From the NCBI GenBank assembly GCA_028571685.1, contig CM053156.1, positions 81,471,049 through 81,535,048 of the forward strand: a stretch of DNA of 64,000 nucleotides, in the 5' to 3' direction. Below are positions 1 to 9,130 of this stretch, piece by piece. The notes beneath the pieces were generated by a model. The model did not search any database. It worked only from the letters and a program-made list of their open reading frames with translations, and was not told where the DNA came from. How positions within the stretch are numbered: the stretch's first letter is position 1; the number at the start of each line of letters is the position of its first letter. Origin of the DNA: Heterohyrax brucei. Taxonomy: Eukaryota > Chordata > Mammalia > Hyracoidea > Procaviidae. The position numbers and the translations under genes were made by a program.

Positions 1-479
1 CTTCTTTACTGGGCGCCCACTGCATCACAGAATGGATACAAATGTGGGTGTGGATCTGGCATGTCCATGCAGATTCTGTTAGAAGCCCGTTGTCCAGATA
101 GGATCCAGGATGGAACTGCTTCATTTTTCCTTCAAGTAAAAACTTAGAAGTTCGTCAACAGTCAGACCTTCCTGGATGTGTCTGGCGATCACTGAGCCAG
201 CTCACTGTTTGAGATCCTGACGGTTCCCAGTTTTCTTTGAGATCTTCTGAAGCATCAGAATTGTGTTCTTTCATATGAGACCTGCTAACACATCTTAGAT
301 TTCCGTCCACGTGTTCATTAGACCCATCTGTACTGGACACCCACTGTGGTCAAGGACCAGTCTAGACTCAGAGAATCAGATACCAAAGACCTCGGCCCTC
401 GGCCCTACAGTATTTCCCATATGAGAAGTATGCTGTTGTTAGTTACTGTCCCATTCATTTTCAACTCTTAGCGATCCCG
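1..479. other. No recognised feature
   Basis: I see no repeat, RNA gene or exon-like structure here. A 61-codon minus-strand frame at 155-340 shows no family motif and is within chance expectation. Confidence 0.5.
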
Positions 480-647
480 TGGAAACCCTGGTGGTCTAGT
501 GGTTAAGTGCTACAGCTGCTAACCAGAAGGTTGGCAATCTAAATCTTCCAGGAGTTCCTTGGAAACTCTATGGAGCAGTTCAACTGTGTCCTATAGGATT
601 GCTATGAGTTGGAATCGACTCGATGGCAGTGGGTTTGATTTGGGGTT
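480..647 (+). mobile_element. AfroSINE type A
   Basis: The tRNA-like head (CCCTGGTGGTCTAGTGG) is followed by the core CCTTGGAAACTCTATGG and the tail GGAATCGACTCGATGGCAG. The head resembles an internal Pol III promoter with A and B boxes. The copy shares unusual variants with the next SINE, so the two look like products of one tandem duplication. Confidence 0.9.
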
Positions 648-651
648 TGGT

Positions 652-808
652 AGTGACCTCATGGTGGCGTAGTGGTTAAGTGCTACAGCTGCTAACCAGA
701 AGGTTGGCAATCTAAATCTTCCAGGAGCTCCTTGGAAACTCTATGGCGCAGTTCAACTGTGTCCTATAAGGTCAGAAGAGACTCGATGGCAGTGGCTTTT
801 TGGTTTTT
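652..808 (+). mobile_element. AfroSINE type A, tandem partner
   Basis: It repeats the preceding SINE at a 173-bp offset. Both carry the atypical strings GGCAATCTAAATCTTCCAGG and CAGTTCAACTGTGTCCTATA. The tail is shortened (GAAGAGACTCGATGGCAG). Confidence 0.88.
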
Positions 809-810
809 GG

Positions 811-979
811 AGTGACCACATGTGACAGAGTACAACTGCCCCACAGGGTTCTCTAGGATGCTGTCTTCACAGGAGCTGATCATCAGGTCTTTCTCTCATG
901 GAGCCCTTAGGTGGGTTCAAACTGCCAACCTTTTGGTTGGTAGCTGAGGGCTTAACCATTGTGCCACCAGGGATCCTCA
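811..979 (-). mobile_element. AfroSINE type B
   Basis: Reading left to right it runs tail-side (GTGACAGAGTACAACTGCCC), central block with CATCAGGTCTTTCTCTC, then the tRNA-like end CTTAACCATTGTGCCACCAG. The far tail with GAGTCG is missing on the left, where it abuts the previous SINE. Confidence 0.88.
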
Positions 980-1831
980 TGAAAAACAGCAGCAGGAGCA
1001 CACAGGGAGGATTATGGCACCCTTTTCTGCTGCAGCTAGCTGAGAAACATTCTTTGTCCCAGAAGAGTGCCAGACAGGGACTGACTGCCTTCAGCCTTCC
1101 TACAGCCCTGTTGGCATGCACTTGAAAACTAGTGCTGACTTCTTGTGTTTGTCCCTAAGCGGGGTGAATGGCTTATTAATGATTAGAATTACTGTTGCTA
1201 TTATGGACGTGCTAATTAAAAGAAAATCCTGTCACGCCTGCTTCATGAGGCAAGCATGGAAGTTTAGAAACATCGGGACTGGAGATGCAGAGCAAAGTGT
1301 GAGAGTAAAACACAGACAAAGCTCAGGGGGAGGGAAAGAGTTCTCAAGATTCCTGCTGTTCTGCACGGCACATGATTTTCTAGGGCGTTCTCCCTAGTCA
1401 GGGCACGAAGGAAGGCCATTTGTTTTCTGAATGGAGGTGTCATCTTTTTATTGTCTTTGTCTTGGAGTGAAAATAGCCGGCCTCGCTCAGGTTTGAGCCC
1501 TGAGGACACCTGGTCTTCCACAGGCTTATTCAGAATATGTAGCACTTCTGAAGTGATGATCAGTGGCCAGACAGTCCCCTGGCCCAGGAGATGCTGCGAG
1601 GGCCATGATGCTGTCCCTCCCTGAGGGACTGTGAGGGACCATGATGACACAGGGGACAAGAGAGAAAACACATATTGATGTGACTGTCGTGATGAGGCGA
1701 TTCAAGCACCCCTGAGACAAACACCCAGCTTTGTGATTGGTAATAAGAAATATTATTTCTTTATATCATTAACAGTAATTTATTTAGAATATTCTGTTTA
1801 CTGAACGTTGTCCAAGATGCCAAAATACATA
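980..1831. other. No recognised feature
   Basis: Unrecognised sequence. A 135-codon minus frame at 1264-1671 has no recognisable domain, no splice-site context I trust, and overlaps other open frames. I do not call it a gene. Confidence 0.45.
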
Positions 1832-2021
1832 TAAACCCCAAAAACCCATTGCTGTCCTGCTGAGTCGATTCTGATTCACAGCGACCTTACTGACTGACAA
1901 CAACCCTACAGGACAGAGTAGAACTGCCCCATTGACCTCCCAAGAAGCAGCTGGAGGATTTGAACTGTTGACCTTTTGGTTAGCATCCAAGCTCTTCACT
2001 ACTGCACCATGAGAGTTCCAT
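1832..2021 (-). mobile_element. AfroSINE type A
   Basis: Tail TGCTGAGTCGATTCTGATTC, then GACAGAGTAGAACTGCCCC, then TTTGAACTGTTGACCTTTTGG and a degraded head. The stretch ACTGACTGACAACAACC is an internal insertion or local duplication in the tail half. Confidence 0.88.
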
Positions 2022-2084
2022 GACAATCACAGGAACTTAGATTTTGTGAAAAGTTATTTGGCACACTCTTCTTTCCTTCTTTCC

Positions 2085-2405
2085 TTTTAGCATGCTTTAG
2101 GTGAAAATTTGAGGCTCAAGTTAGCTTGTCATTCAAAAAGGTCCACACATATTGTTTTGTGACACTAGTTCCTGTCCCCACAGTATGACAGCACCCTCTC
2201 CCTTTCGGTCACAGGTTCTCTGGGTCCATTTGTCCAGTTTTTTCCTATCCCTTCCTGCCTGCTTTCCCTTCTTAGTTTTGAGCAGCAATTGCCCATTTGG
2301 TCTCGTCTATTTGATTGAACTAAGAAGTATGTTTCTCACATATGTCACTGTTTGTTTGATAGGCCTGTCGAGTCTTTGAAAAGTGGGCTTCGGGACTGGT
2401 TGGCA
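2085..2405 (-). mobile_element. Non-LTR retrotransposon 3' end, R family
   Basis: Contains CACATATTGTTTTGTGACA, TTTCCTATCCCTTCCTGCC and GGTCTCGTCTATTTGATTG. I recognise these as part of a lineage-specific non-LTR 3' end seen repeatedly in elephant-type DNA. The exact family name is uncertain. A ~1-kb copy lies at 49104-50158. Confidence 0.6.
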
Positions 2406-2410
2406 CTTTT

Positions 2411-2520
2411 ATAACTGTGCATTTTAACTGTCTGTTCTCTTATTGTCTGTGTTCTTGCCAGTCTTTCCCAATCAGCTTTCAGCTCCACCAGTGCAGAGAC
2501 CATGTTGCTAGGTGCCATCA
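2411..2520 (+). repeat. L2 3' end fragment
   Basis: The pattern CTGTCTGTTCTCTTATTG followed by CAGCTTTCAGCTCCACCAG resembles the L2 3' region, in which a pyrimidine-rich part precedes a 'gagctccatgagggcaggg'-type part. Confidence 0.5.
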
Positions 2521-2529
2521 AGACCATTC

Positions 2530-2800
2530 CGATCCACAGCCACTCAGTGGGACAGAGCAGAACTGCTCCCTAGGATGTTCCAGACACACCCTTGGCCACT
2601 GCACCAGCAGGGCCCCTCGACACTGTCTTTATCAGAACCGATCTGAGGACCCAATATGTGTCAGAGTAGAACTCTGCTCTGTAGGGTTTGCAGTGGTTGT
2701 GATCACCAGGACTTTCTTTCAAGTCTCTTCCCTGAGTGTACTTGAACCACCAACTTTGGGATTAGTAGTCAAGTCCTTAGCCACATGCACCCCCAGGAAT
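2530..2800 (-). mobile_element. Degenerate AfroSINE type B copies
   Basis: Two decayed pieces: GGGACAGAGCAGAACTGCTC ending in ACTGCACCAGCAGGGCCCC, then GTGTCAGAGTAGAACTCTGC with GATCACCAGGACTTTCTTTC and CTTGAACCACCAACTTTGGG. The 170-codon plus frame across this area is built from repeat sequence. Confidence 0.65.
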
Positions 2801-3278
2801 CGGCTCAGCAGCAGTTTTTTTATTCTGCTTTTTAAACTCAGGGCCTGGTCCACAGTAAGTGGGCATTTACTTGTGTGTGACTTCCTTCCAAGGAATTACA
2901 GCTCGGGTGTTGCACATGAACGATGCTAGCAAGACAAGTGCAATTTAAGTAACAGTGCACCCTGAGATCTGTCAGGGGATTCCAAGAGGTAAGACTGAGC
3001 CCAGCGTTTCCCACAGAGAGAGCATCTGTTACCTGTCTGTGACTGTTCTCTGATGAGAACCTGTTGATTACTTGTTTAACAGTAAACGTGTATGGAGACA
3101 AAGATGGGCAAGAAGCAATGAACTCTCACAGTTACTGTGCCAGGGTGATGGTGTTTTTGGATTTCTTTGCTTTCTAAATCCCTTCTATTTGCTAATGTTT
3201 CCTTAGCAACAAGTAACAATTCAGAGTAGAGAAAGATAGAAGTCATTCATTAAATGTCAGCATTTTGTGCATTTGTTT
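2801..3278. other. No recognised feature
   Basis: Unrecognised sequence between SINEs, with no coding or RNA signature. Confidence 0.45.
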
Positions 3279-3470
3279 AAGGCCCTGGGTGGTACAAACA
3301 GTTAATGAGTTATGCTGGTAATGGGAAGATTGGAGGTTCAAGTCCACCCAGAGGCATCTTGGAAGAAAAGCCTGGTGATCTACTTCCAAAAAAAGCAGCT
3401 ATCAAAAACCCTGAATCCTAGTTTGTTGTGGGGTGCCTGTGGCACTGAAAGCTTGCAAGTGGCCAAGCAA
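3279..3470 (+). mobile_element. AfroSINE type C
   Basis: GGCCCTGGGTGGTACAAACAG, then GGTTCAAGTCCACCCAGAGG, then TTGGAAGAAAAGCCTGGTGA. This is a tRNA-like head joined to the type C centre. The tail is degraded after AAAACCCTGAATCC. Confidence 0.85.
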
Positions 3471-3584
3471 AACACAGCAATTCACTTGCATTCACCTGAA
3501 GCAAGAAAAGAAAGACAGCTAGGAACAGGCGGAGGAAATGGAACACGTGATTAATGGCCTCCGTGGAACACTACCTCCTTTGTG

Positions 3585-4098
3585 ATAAGACCAATAGAAC
3601 TGGATGGTGCCCAGCAACTATGACTGAACATTTTGATTGATTCTATAGAGGAATCCTGATCAAAATGGGGAAAAATGAAGAACAGAATTTCAGAATATTA
3701 TGGAATCCAGACTTTCTAAAGCCATGGAGGCTAGATGAACTCCTAAACTATTGCCCTGAGATGATCTTTAAACCTTAAACCAAAGTTCTCCTAAAGCCTT
3801 CTTAAAACCAAACAATAATTTAGCTTAAAGAGCAAAGAATGTCTGCCTTGAGCACTGTGTTCTTTTAAGATCTGTCTCTATGGGATCAAATTGACAACTA
3901 CAACTCAAAAGATTAGATGGGAAGCTTAGGGGCAGTGAAAGTATTTCATAGAGGGGGAACAACTTGTGAAAGGAGGGTGAGAATGGTTGCACAACTTCAG
4001 AGACATAATCAATGTCCCTAAATTGTATGTGTAGAAACTGTTAAATCGGTGTATATTCTGCTGTGTATTTTCTCAACAACAGCAATAAAATAAGCAAA
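3585..4098 (+). mobile_element. Non-LTR retrotransposon 3' end, S family
   Basis: Recognisable blocks are GAGGAATCCTGATCAAAATG, CTATTGCCCTGAGATGATC, TATGGGATCAAATTGACAAC and a terminal TCAACAACAGCAATAAAATA. The same blocks occur reversed at 21176-21605. The AATAAA-like end marks a retrotransposon 3' terminus. No reading frame survives. Confidence 0.75.
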
Positions 4099-4262
4099 TG
4101 AAACCCTGCTGGCCTGGTGGGTTTAATGCTACATCTGCTAACCAAAACGTTGGCAATTCTGATCTGCCGGGTGCTCCCTGGAAACTCTATAGAGCAGTTC
4201 TACTCTGACCTATATAGAGTTGCTATGAGTCGGAATTGATTCAGTGGCAGTCGGGGGTTTTT
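4099..4262 (+). mobile_element. AfroSINE type A
   Basis: Begins AAACCCTGCTGGCCTGGTGG directly at the 3' end of the S-family element, has CCTGGAAACTCTATAGAGC, and ends GAATTGATTCAGTGGCAG before a T-rich tail. Confidence 0.9.
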
Positions 4263-4304
4263 GTTTGTTTTAGGTTTTTTAAAAGAGAAATAAAGAAAAC
4301 CCAA

Positions 4305-4386
4305 GGGCACTGTGTCCTACTGTGATACCCATGGGGTCATCATGAGGCAGAATCAACTCAAAGGCAAGCATTTGGTTTGGGGTTCC
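4305..4386 (+). mobile_element. AfroSINE tail fragment
   Basis: Only the 3' part remains: GGGGTCATCATGAGGCAGAA, then TCAACTCAAAGGCAAGC. The head is absent, as expected for 5' truncation. Confidence 0.7.
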
Positions 4387-4560
4387 ATTTTGTTCTGTTT
4401 TCTCGGTGGAGGAGGGCTTAACATCACAGTAAGGAGATCTGAAAGATCTTTGCTGTGCTGGGGCAATATACTATCTTTAATCTTCCAGCTAAATTCTACA
4501 TGGCAATCTTAAAATTTTCCTCTGTCACTACTAAGAGGCTAAACAGGGAACTATTGAGCT

Positions 4561-4724
4561 TTAAACCCAAAACCATGCTGCCGTTGAGTTGATTGCGACT
4601 CGTAGTGACCCTATAGGACAGAGTAGAACTACCCCCATAGAGTTTCCAAGGAGCGCCTGACAGATTTGAACTGCTGACCTTCTGATTAGCAGCTGCAGCA
4701 CTTAACCACCACGCCACCAGGGCT
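4561..4724 (-). mobile_element. AfroSINE type A
   Basis: Nearly complete copy: CCGTTGAGTTGATTGCGACT, CCTATAGGACAGAGTAGAAC, then AGCACTTAACCACCACGCCA at the head end. Confidence 0.93.
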
Positions 4725-4957
4725 CATTGAACCTTGAGCATGGGGTCAAAAGCCGGTTACAGCGGCCGCAAACTCAGAAATTTTAGACTTGTATTGTTTT
4801 AAGATTTCCATTAATAGAAACCTGATGCTTTTTAACCTCCGTGTTTCTCCCCCACCGTCTTGCGGAAATGAATAGTCTTGGTGTTTGAATATTTTAGACC
4901 TGCAGGACTTCTCTTTCTGGCATCTGATATCACTTCCGCTCTTGTCATCGTTATTTT

Positions 4958-5151
4958 GCATGCCTTCAAGTTGATTTCCACTCACAGCGACCCCATGTGA
5001 CAGAGCACAGCTGCCCCTTAGGGTTTTCTAGGCTATTGTCTTTACAGGAGCAGATGTCGCACTCTTTCTCCCACAGAGCACTGGTTTGATTGGAACCACC
5101 GATCTTTTCGGTTAGCAGCTGAGCACTTAAAAGCTGCACCACCAGGGCTCC
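4958..5151 (-). mobile_element. AfroSINE type B
   Basis: Tail CTTCAAGTTGATTTCCACTC, central TTGTCTTTACAGGAGCAG, and head GAGCACTTAAAAGCTGCACC. The central extra block makes it type B. Confidence 0.9.
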
Positions 5152-5171
5152 TGCACGCACTGTAATAAGCC

Positions 5172-5302
5172 AAAAAACAAGCCTGTTGTGGCTGAGTCAA
5201 TTCTAATTCATGGCAACCCTATAAGACAGAGTAAAACGCCGCGCAGGGTTTCGAGGCTGTGACTTTTATGGAAGCAGACTGCCACGCTTTCTCCCCGTAC
5301 AG
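5172..5302 (-). mobile_element. AfroSINE type B, head missing
   Basis: GTTGTGGCTGAGTCAATTC, then CCTATAAGACAGAGTAAAAC, then TATGGAAGCAGACTGCCACG. It stops at the central block where an L2 fragment resumes. Confidence 0.8.
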
Positions 5303-5304
5303 GT

Positions 5305-5601
5305 ACTAGGAATTTAGTAGTGAATAAAGCAGCGGCAGCCTCCTCGCCCTCAAGGAGCTAATGTTCTCATGTGGGAGGGCAGTATGAACAAACAAAAGTG
5401 GACTCTGTCCGACGCCAATATTGTTAGAAAGGGGGAGAGGAGAGAAGTTGAGAAGGTCTTCTTTAGACAGGTTGTTTAGAGATCCTTCTCAGAAGAAGGG
5501 ATGTCTGAGCTGAAACCTGAATGAATCCAAGAATGCAGTCACGTGGACATCTGGGGTGCTGTAACAAGTCTGTCTCAATAATTACAGCAACCAGATAAAA
5601 A
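5305..5601 (-). repeat. L2 fragment
   Basis: GGTACTAGGAATTTAGTAGTG followed by GCCCTCAAGGAGCTAATGTT and GATGTCTGAGCTGAAACCTG matches the reversed L2 3' region. Confidence 0.65.
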
Positions 5602-5768
5602 CAGAAACCCTGGTGGTGGACTGGTGAAGGGCTACATCTGCTAACCAAAGGACCGGCAGTTCAAATCCACCAGGTGCCCCTTGGAAACTCTGTGAGGCAG
5701 TTCTGTTCTGACCAATAGAGTTGCTGTGAGTTGGAATCAACTTGATGGCAGTGGGATTTTTTTGGTTT
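5602..5768 (+). mobile_element. AfroSINE type A
   Basis: Head GAAACCCTGGTGGTGGACTG, B-box-like CAGTTCAAATCCACC, tail GGAATCAACTTGATGGCAG, T-rich end. Confidence 0.92.
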
Positions 5769-6394
5769 GGATGATAATACCATGGTCAAAATATCATTTA
5801 ATATGGAAATCACTGAAACATTCATAATAGGTAACAACAACAACAAAAAAAAACAAAAAACATTAATTACCATCTGGGCATCATAAGACCAGGAAATCCA
5901 AGAATTTCCTATGCTGCTCTTTTTCAATTATAACATTCATCTGTATCTTCTAGAAATTATATGAGGAATTCCAAATGGTCTGAGAGGAAGGTACAACATT
6001 TTTACATTTTGAGGAGTAGTTGTCAATATTTAAAACTCAGAGAAAATTTACTTAAAAGTACAGATTTTCCACCTCTACTGAGAAACTTATCAATGGTGGC
6101 CCTACATTTCCATGTGGAATTGGGTGGAGCTAAGAAACACTATCACCTGTAGACAGAACATAACACTCTTCAGTTTACTGCAGTCCCCACTGCTCCCTAC
6201 TGCCTTCTATCCAGCCCACTACACTTATCTATATTTTCTGCTTGGCCTTCATAATCATACGTAAGCTTATGACCACAACTTTACAGGTTTATAGTATTAA
6301 CATTTCACAAGTCAAAGAGACCATAATATTTCCGGAGACCATGGTATATACAATACTGACAGAAGCTTATGTTTCTTGAGACTTTTCTTGGCAC
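5769..6394. other. No recognised feature
   Basis: AT-rich unrecognised sequence with a short A-rich run near 5836. No coding or RNA signature. Confidence 0.45.
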
Positions 6395-6535
6395 TTTTCT
6401 AGCAGTCTGTTCTACTTGTCTGTTCCCTAATTGTCTGTTCTCTTGCTAGTCTTTCCCACTTGACCACAAGCTCCACCGGTGCAGACACTGTGTTTGCCAG
6501 AACCTAGCTCAGTGTCTGGCACACCTGAGTTTGTT
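6395..6535 (+). repeat. L2 3' end fragment
   Basis: TTGACCACAAGCTCCACCGG, then AACCTAGCTCAGTGTCTGGC is the classic L2 3' terminal pattern. Confidence 0.65.
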
Positions 6536-6578
6536 ATGGTTGTTTGGGTGAAATTGCCTTGCTCTAAACCTAGTTCTG

Positions 6579-6738
6579 AAGTCCTGGTTGTGCAGTGATT
6601 AGAGCTCCAGTTGCAAACGTTTGCCTTTTGACTCCACTAGCCTCAGCTTGGAAGCCTTATGGGGCAATTAGTTCTATTCTGTCTTAAAAGGGGGCTGTGA
6701 GTCAGAATCCACTCAGGGGCAATGGATTTTGATTTGGA
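6579..6738 (+). mobile_element. AfroSINE type A, degraded
   Basis: CTGGTTGTGCAGTGATTAG head, TTGGAAGCCTTATGGGGC core, CAGAATCCACTCAGGGGC tail. Divergence is high, so this is an old copy. Confidence 0.78.
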
Positions 6739-6756
6739 CCCAGCTCTGCCAGTAAT

Positions 6757-6916
6757 TGAAAGTCCTAGTGGTGAAGTGGTGAAGTTCTACAGCTAACTAA
6801 CCAAGAAGTCAGCAGTTCAAATCCACCAGCAGCTCCTTGCAAACTCTAGGGGGCAACTCTACTCTCTCTTACAGGGTCACTGTGAGTCAGGATGAATTCA
6901 ACAGAAATAGGTTTTT
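6757..6916 (+). mobile_element. AfroSINE type A
   Basis: CCTAGTGGTGAAGTGGTGAAG head, GTTCAAATCCACCAGCAGC, tail GATGAATTCAACAGAAATAG. Confidence 0.85.
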
Positions 6917-8200
6917 CTGCCAGTAACAAGTTACACGTTGAGAAATGTCTAACAACTGGGTATCCCCCAAATCAAGCTTTGATGACAGTGCTTCCTGCTT
7001 TCCGTGGTATAAATACTACTATTGATGCAAATTTCAAGCTACCAATATAAAATCAATGACTAGGGCAAAGATGTGCAAAATCAACTCTTGGGACTTCCTG
7101 TGAGTCCCCACCTTGCTTAATCCTCCTAGCTCTCAGAGGCTGGGCACAAGACAGGTAGGTACCTCCATCCAAGGAAGCTGAGGGGGCCTGGTGATGAACC
7201 ACGCATGTGGCAGTTAGGCCTCACCTGCCCCATGGTGACAGCTAGGCCTCGCCTGCACTGTGGTACACAGTCAACAAGCATCAGTATTCCTGACCTGGTT
7301 TCTGGTAGACACTTGGTACCACTATTTCACAATCGCAAAGATAGTAATAAAACACTTTCTCACATCTGTCACAGGATTATCGCAAACATCAAATGGTATC
7401 GTCATCAAATGCTTTGGAAAGTTACAAGCTTACAAAAAAAAAAAAAGGTAGAATCTTTTATTAAATTCAGGTCAAAACGCAAAGAAGGGACTCTTGTCGG
7501 GTAGAAATTTTCCGGTTGAGTCACCGTTGTTAACTGGCCTGTCACCATTTTTCTCCGCGCCTTGGGGCCCGCCTCCTCCATTTCTGACTAATTCTCACTT
7601 AGCAGCTATTTAATGGAGAATGCCTGGAAGTCTCAGCAGCCAAGGAAAAACTTCAGTCCATCAAGAGGTCCTGACAGTCGTTGGAGTGTAAGTCTTTTTG
7701 ATCTTTTACTTCTCAACCCTCTAATCCTTTTTTGTGATGAATCTTCAGTAATCCCCGTTTTCACTTCTTATTTCTGAACTTTGCCTTTGAAAAGCGGGAT
7801 TTCCGTCGCATCTTAAAAGTGAAGGTGGAATAAAACCTTCTTCCAACAATACTTGGATTTCATGAAGACGCAGTCACCTCTCTTGCTTGAGGCATCAGTG
7901 GGGGCCACTCTTAGATTTGTAAGACTCCAGGATCACCTGGGCTTCGCCCTCTCTGGGGCCTCGGAGAGTTATTTCAGAACAACTCTTTGGCTTTTCCAGT
8001 TAGTGCAATTCTACATTGTCCTCTGCTTAGTCAGTGGTTTGGGTTTGGTCCTCGTATCCTCCCCTTCCTACTGCAGATGCTTAACCAACGTTTCTCCAAT
8101 CCAAGTTCATAGACTGACACTAACTGGTCACCAACTCATTTGTATCCCTGGAAGTGACCAGACCTTGGGGGTGTGGGAAAGCACAGCGGTTGAAAGCCTA
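6917..8200. other. No recognised feature
   Basis: About 1.3 kb without a repeat I recognise. It holds an A-run at 7434-7446. The part near 7540-7680 has more CpG than its surroundings, but too little to call a CpG island. The frame at 7853-8212 (119 codons) has hydrophobic stretches but no family match I know. Confidence 0.4.
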
Positions 8201-8752
8201 TACAAGGTGTGACAATTAACTCTGTGAACTTGATTGTTCTAAGTGGTACATACCTCATAGCTGAATATCACTAAGGTTGTCTTCAGAGTCCTCCCCTTGG
8301 GAAGCTATGCACCAACACCAGCACCTAGGCCACCCTTCAGAGCAACTTTGCAACTCTTTCTGGAACAGCCATTGTGCACAGCGGCATAGTAGCAAGTTTG
8401 CAAACTTAAATGCGGGAGTCTTTAGCCAGTAAACAAATAACTGTATGGGAACTCCCTCCCTATTCACCTGTTCTGGCCTCCAGTGACTTTTTTCTTTTCC
8501 CAAGGATAAAGGGAATATTGAAAGGAAGGCATTTTGATGACATTCAGGACATCAAGGGTAAGATGACCACAGCTGTGATGGCCATTCCAGAAAAAGACTT
8601 CCAAAGTTGCTGCGAAGGATGGATTAGGTGCTGGCATCAGTGCATAGCTTCCCAAGGGAAATATTTTGAAGGTGACCATAATGATATTCAGCAATGAGGT
8701 AGGCAACACTTTTTCTAGAATGCATTCTCAAACTTCACTGTCACAACTCACT
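8201..8752 (+). mobile_element. Fold-back mariner element, copy 1
   Basis: The ends read ACAAGGTGTGACAATTAA and, inverted, TTCACTGTCACAAC. The left arm (8201-8375) and right arm (8581-8752) are inverted copies of the same mariner 3'-end sequence. Shared landmarks are GCTGAATATCA and CTTGGGAAGCTATGCAC. The spacer carries the C-terminal transposase fragment. The element is too short to encode a transposase and must have been mobilised in trans. Confidence 0.85.
8410..8697 (+). pseudogene. Mariner transposase C-terminal remnant
   Basis: The 95-codon frame matches the end of mariner (DD34D) transposases: a PPYSPxLA-like block near residue 20, DFFLFP near residue 27, GRHFDDIQDIK around residue 38, and IASQGKYFEGD near the end. 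Intact members of this family are about 345 residues, so roughly the last quarter remains. The aspartate expected in the YSPDLAP block, the third catalytic residue, is replaced by valine. The fragment cannot be catalytic. Confidence 0.85.
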
Positions 8753-8774
8753 TAACAAAACCTGACGCTGCTGT

Positions 8775-8919
8775 CACAACCCGAGTTGGCTGTGAGTCAC
8801 AGTGGCTCTACACGCAGTGCAGACCTGCCGCTCCGTTTCTCAAGGAGTGGCTGGTGGATTCGTATTGCCAGCCTTTCGGTTAGCAGCTATAGCACTTAAC
8901 CACTACACCACCAGGGCTC
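8775..8919 (-). mobile_element. AfroSINE type A
   Basis: Degraded tail TGGCTGTGAGTCACAGTGGC, then GGCTGGTGGATTCGTATTGC and a well-kept head AGCACTTAACCACTACACCA. Confidence 0.85.
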
Positions 8920-8944
8920 TACTCCCCATTCCCCCCCAAAAGCA

Positions 8945-9130
8945 TATATTGTACAGTATGAAATTATCTGGTTCAAATCCTGCCTCCATCCCCCCAACCA
9001 ACAGCAAGATGTGAACTCTGCACCTGTCATTTAAACTCTCTATGTTTCAATTTTCCTATTAAAAAAAGAGATAGCATCTTCCTGTGGTGGGGGGGAAGTT
9101 AAGACAATTACATGTACACAGTTCAGAGTA
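8945..9130 (+). repeat. MIR
   Basis: TCTGGTTCAAATCCTGCCTC, then CTGTCATTTAAACTCTC and TTTCAATTTTCCTATTAAAA follow the MIR order (core, 'taacctctctgtgcctcagtttcctc', AT-rich tail). Confidence 0.7.

Noticed and set aside
2417-2929. 170-codon plus-strand open frame
   Set aside because: Composed of L2 and SINE sequence.
7434-7446. Poly(A) tail of a processed pseudogene
   Set aside because: No recognisable gene-derived sequence precedes the A-run.
7540-7680. CpG island or promoter
   Set aside because: Only a few CpGs in a short stretch; density too low.
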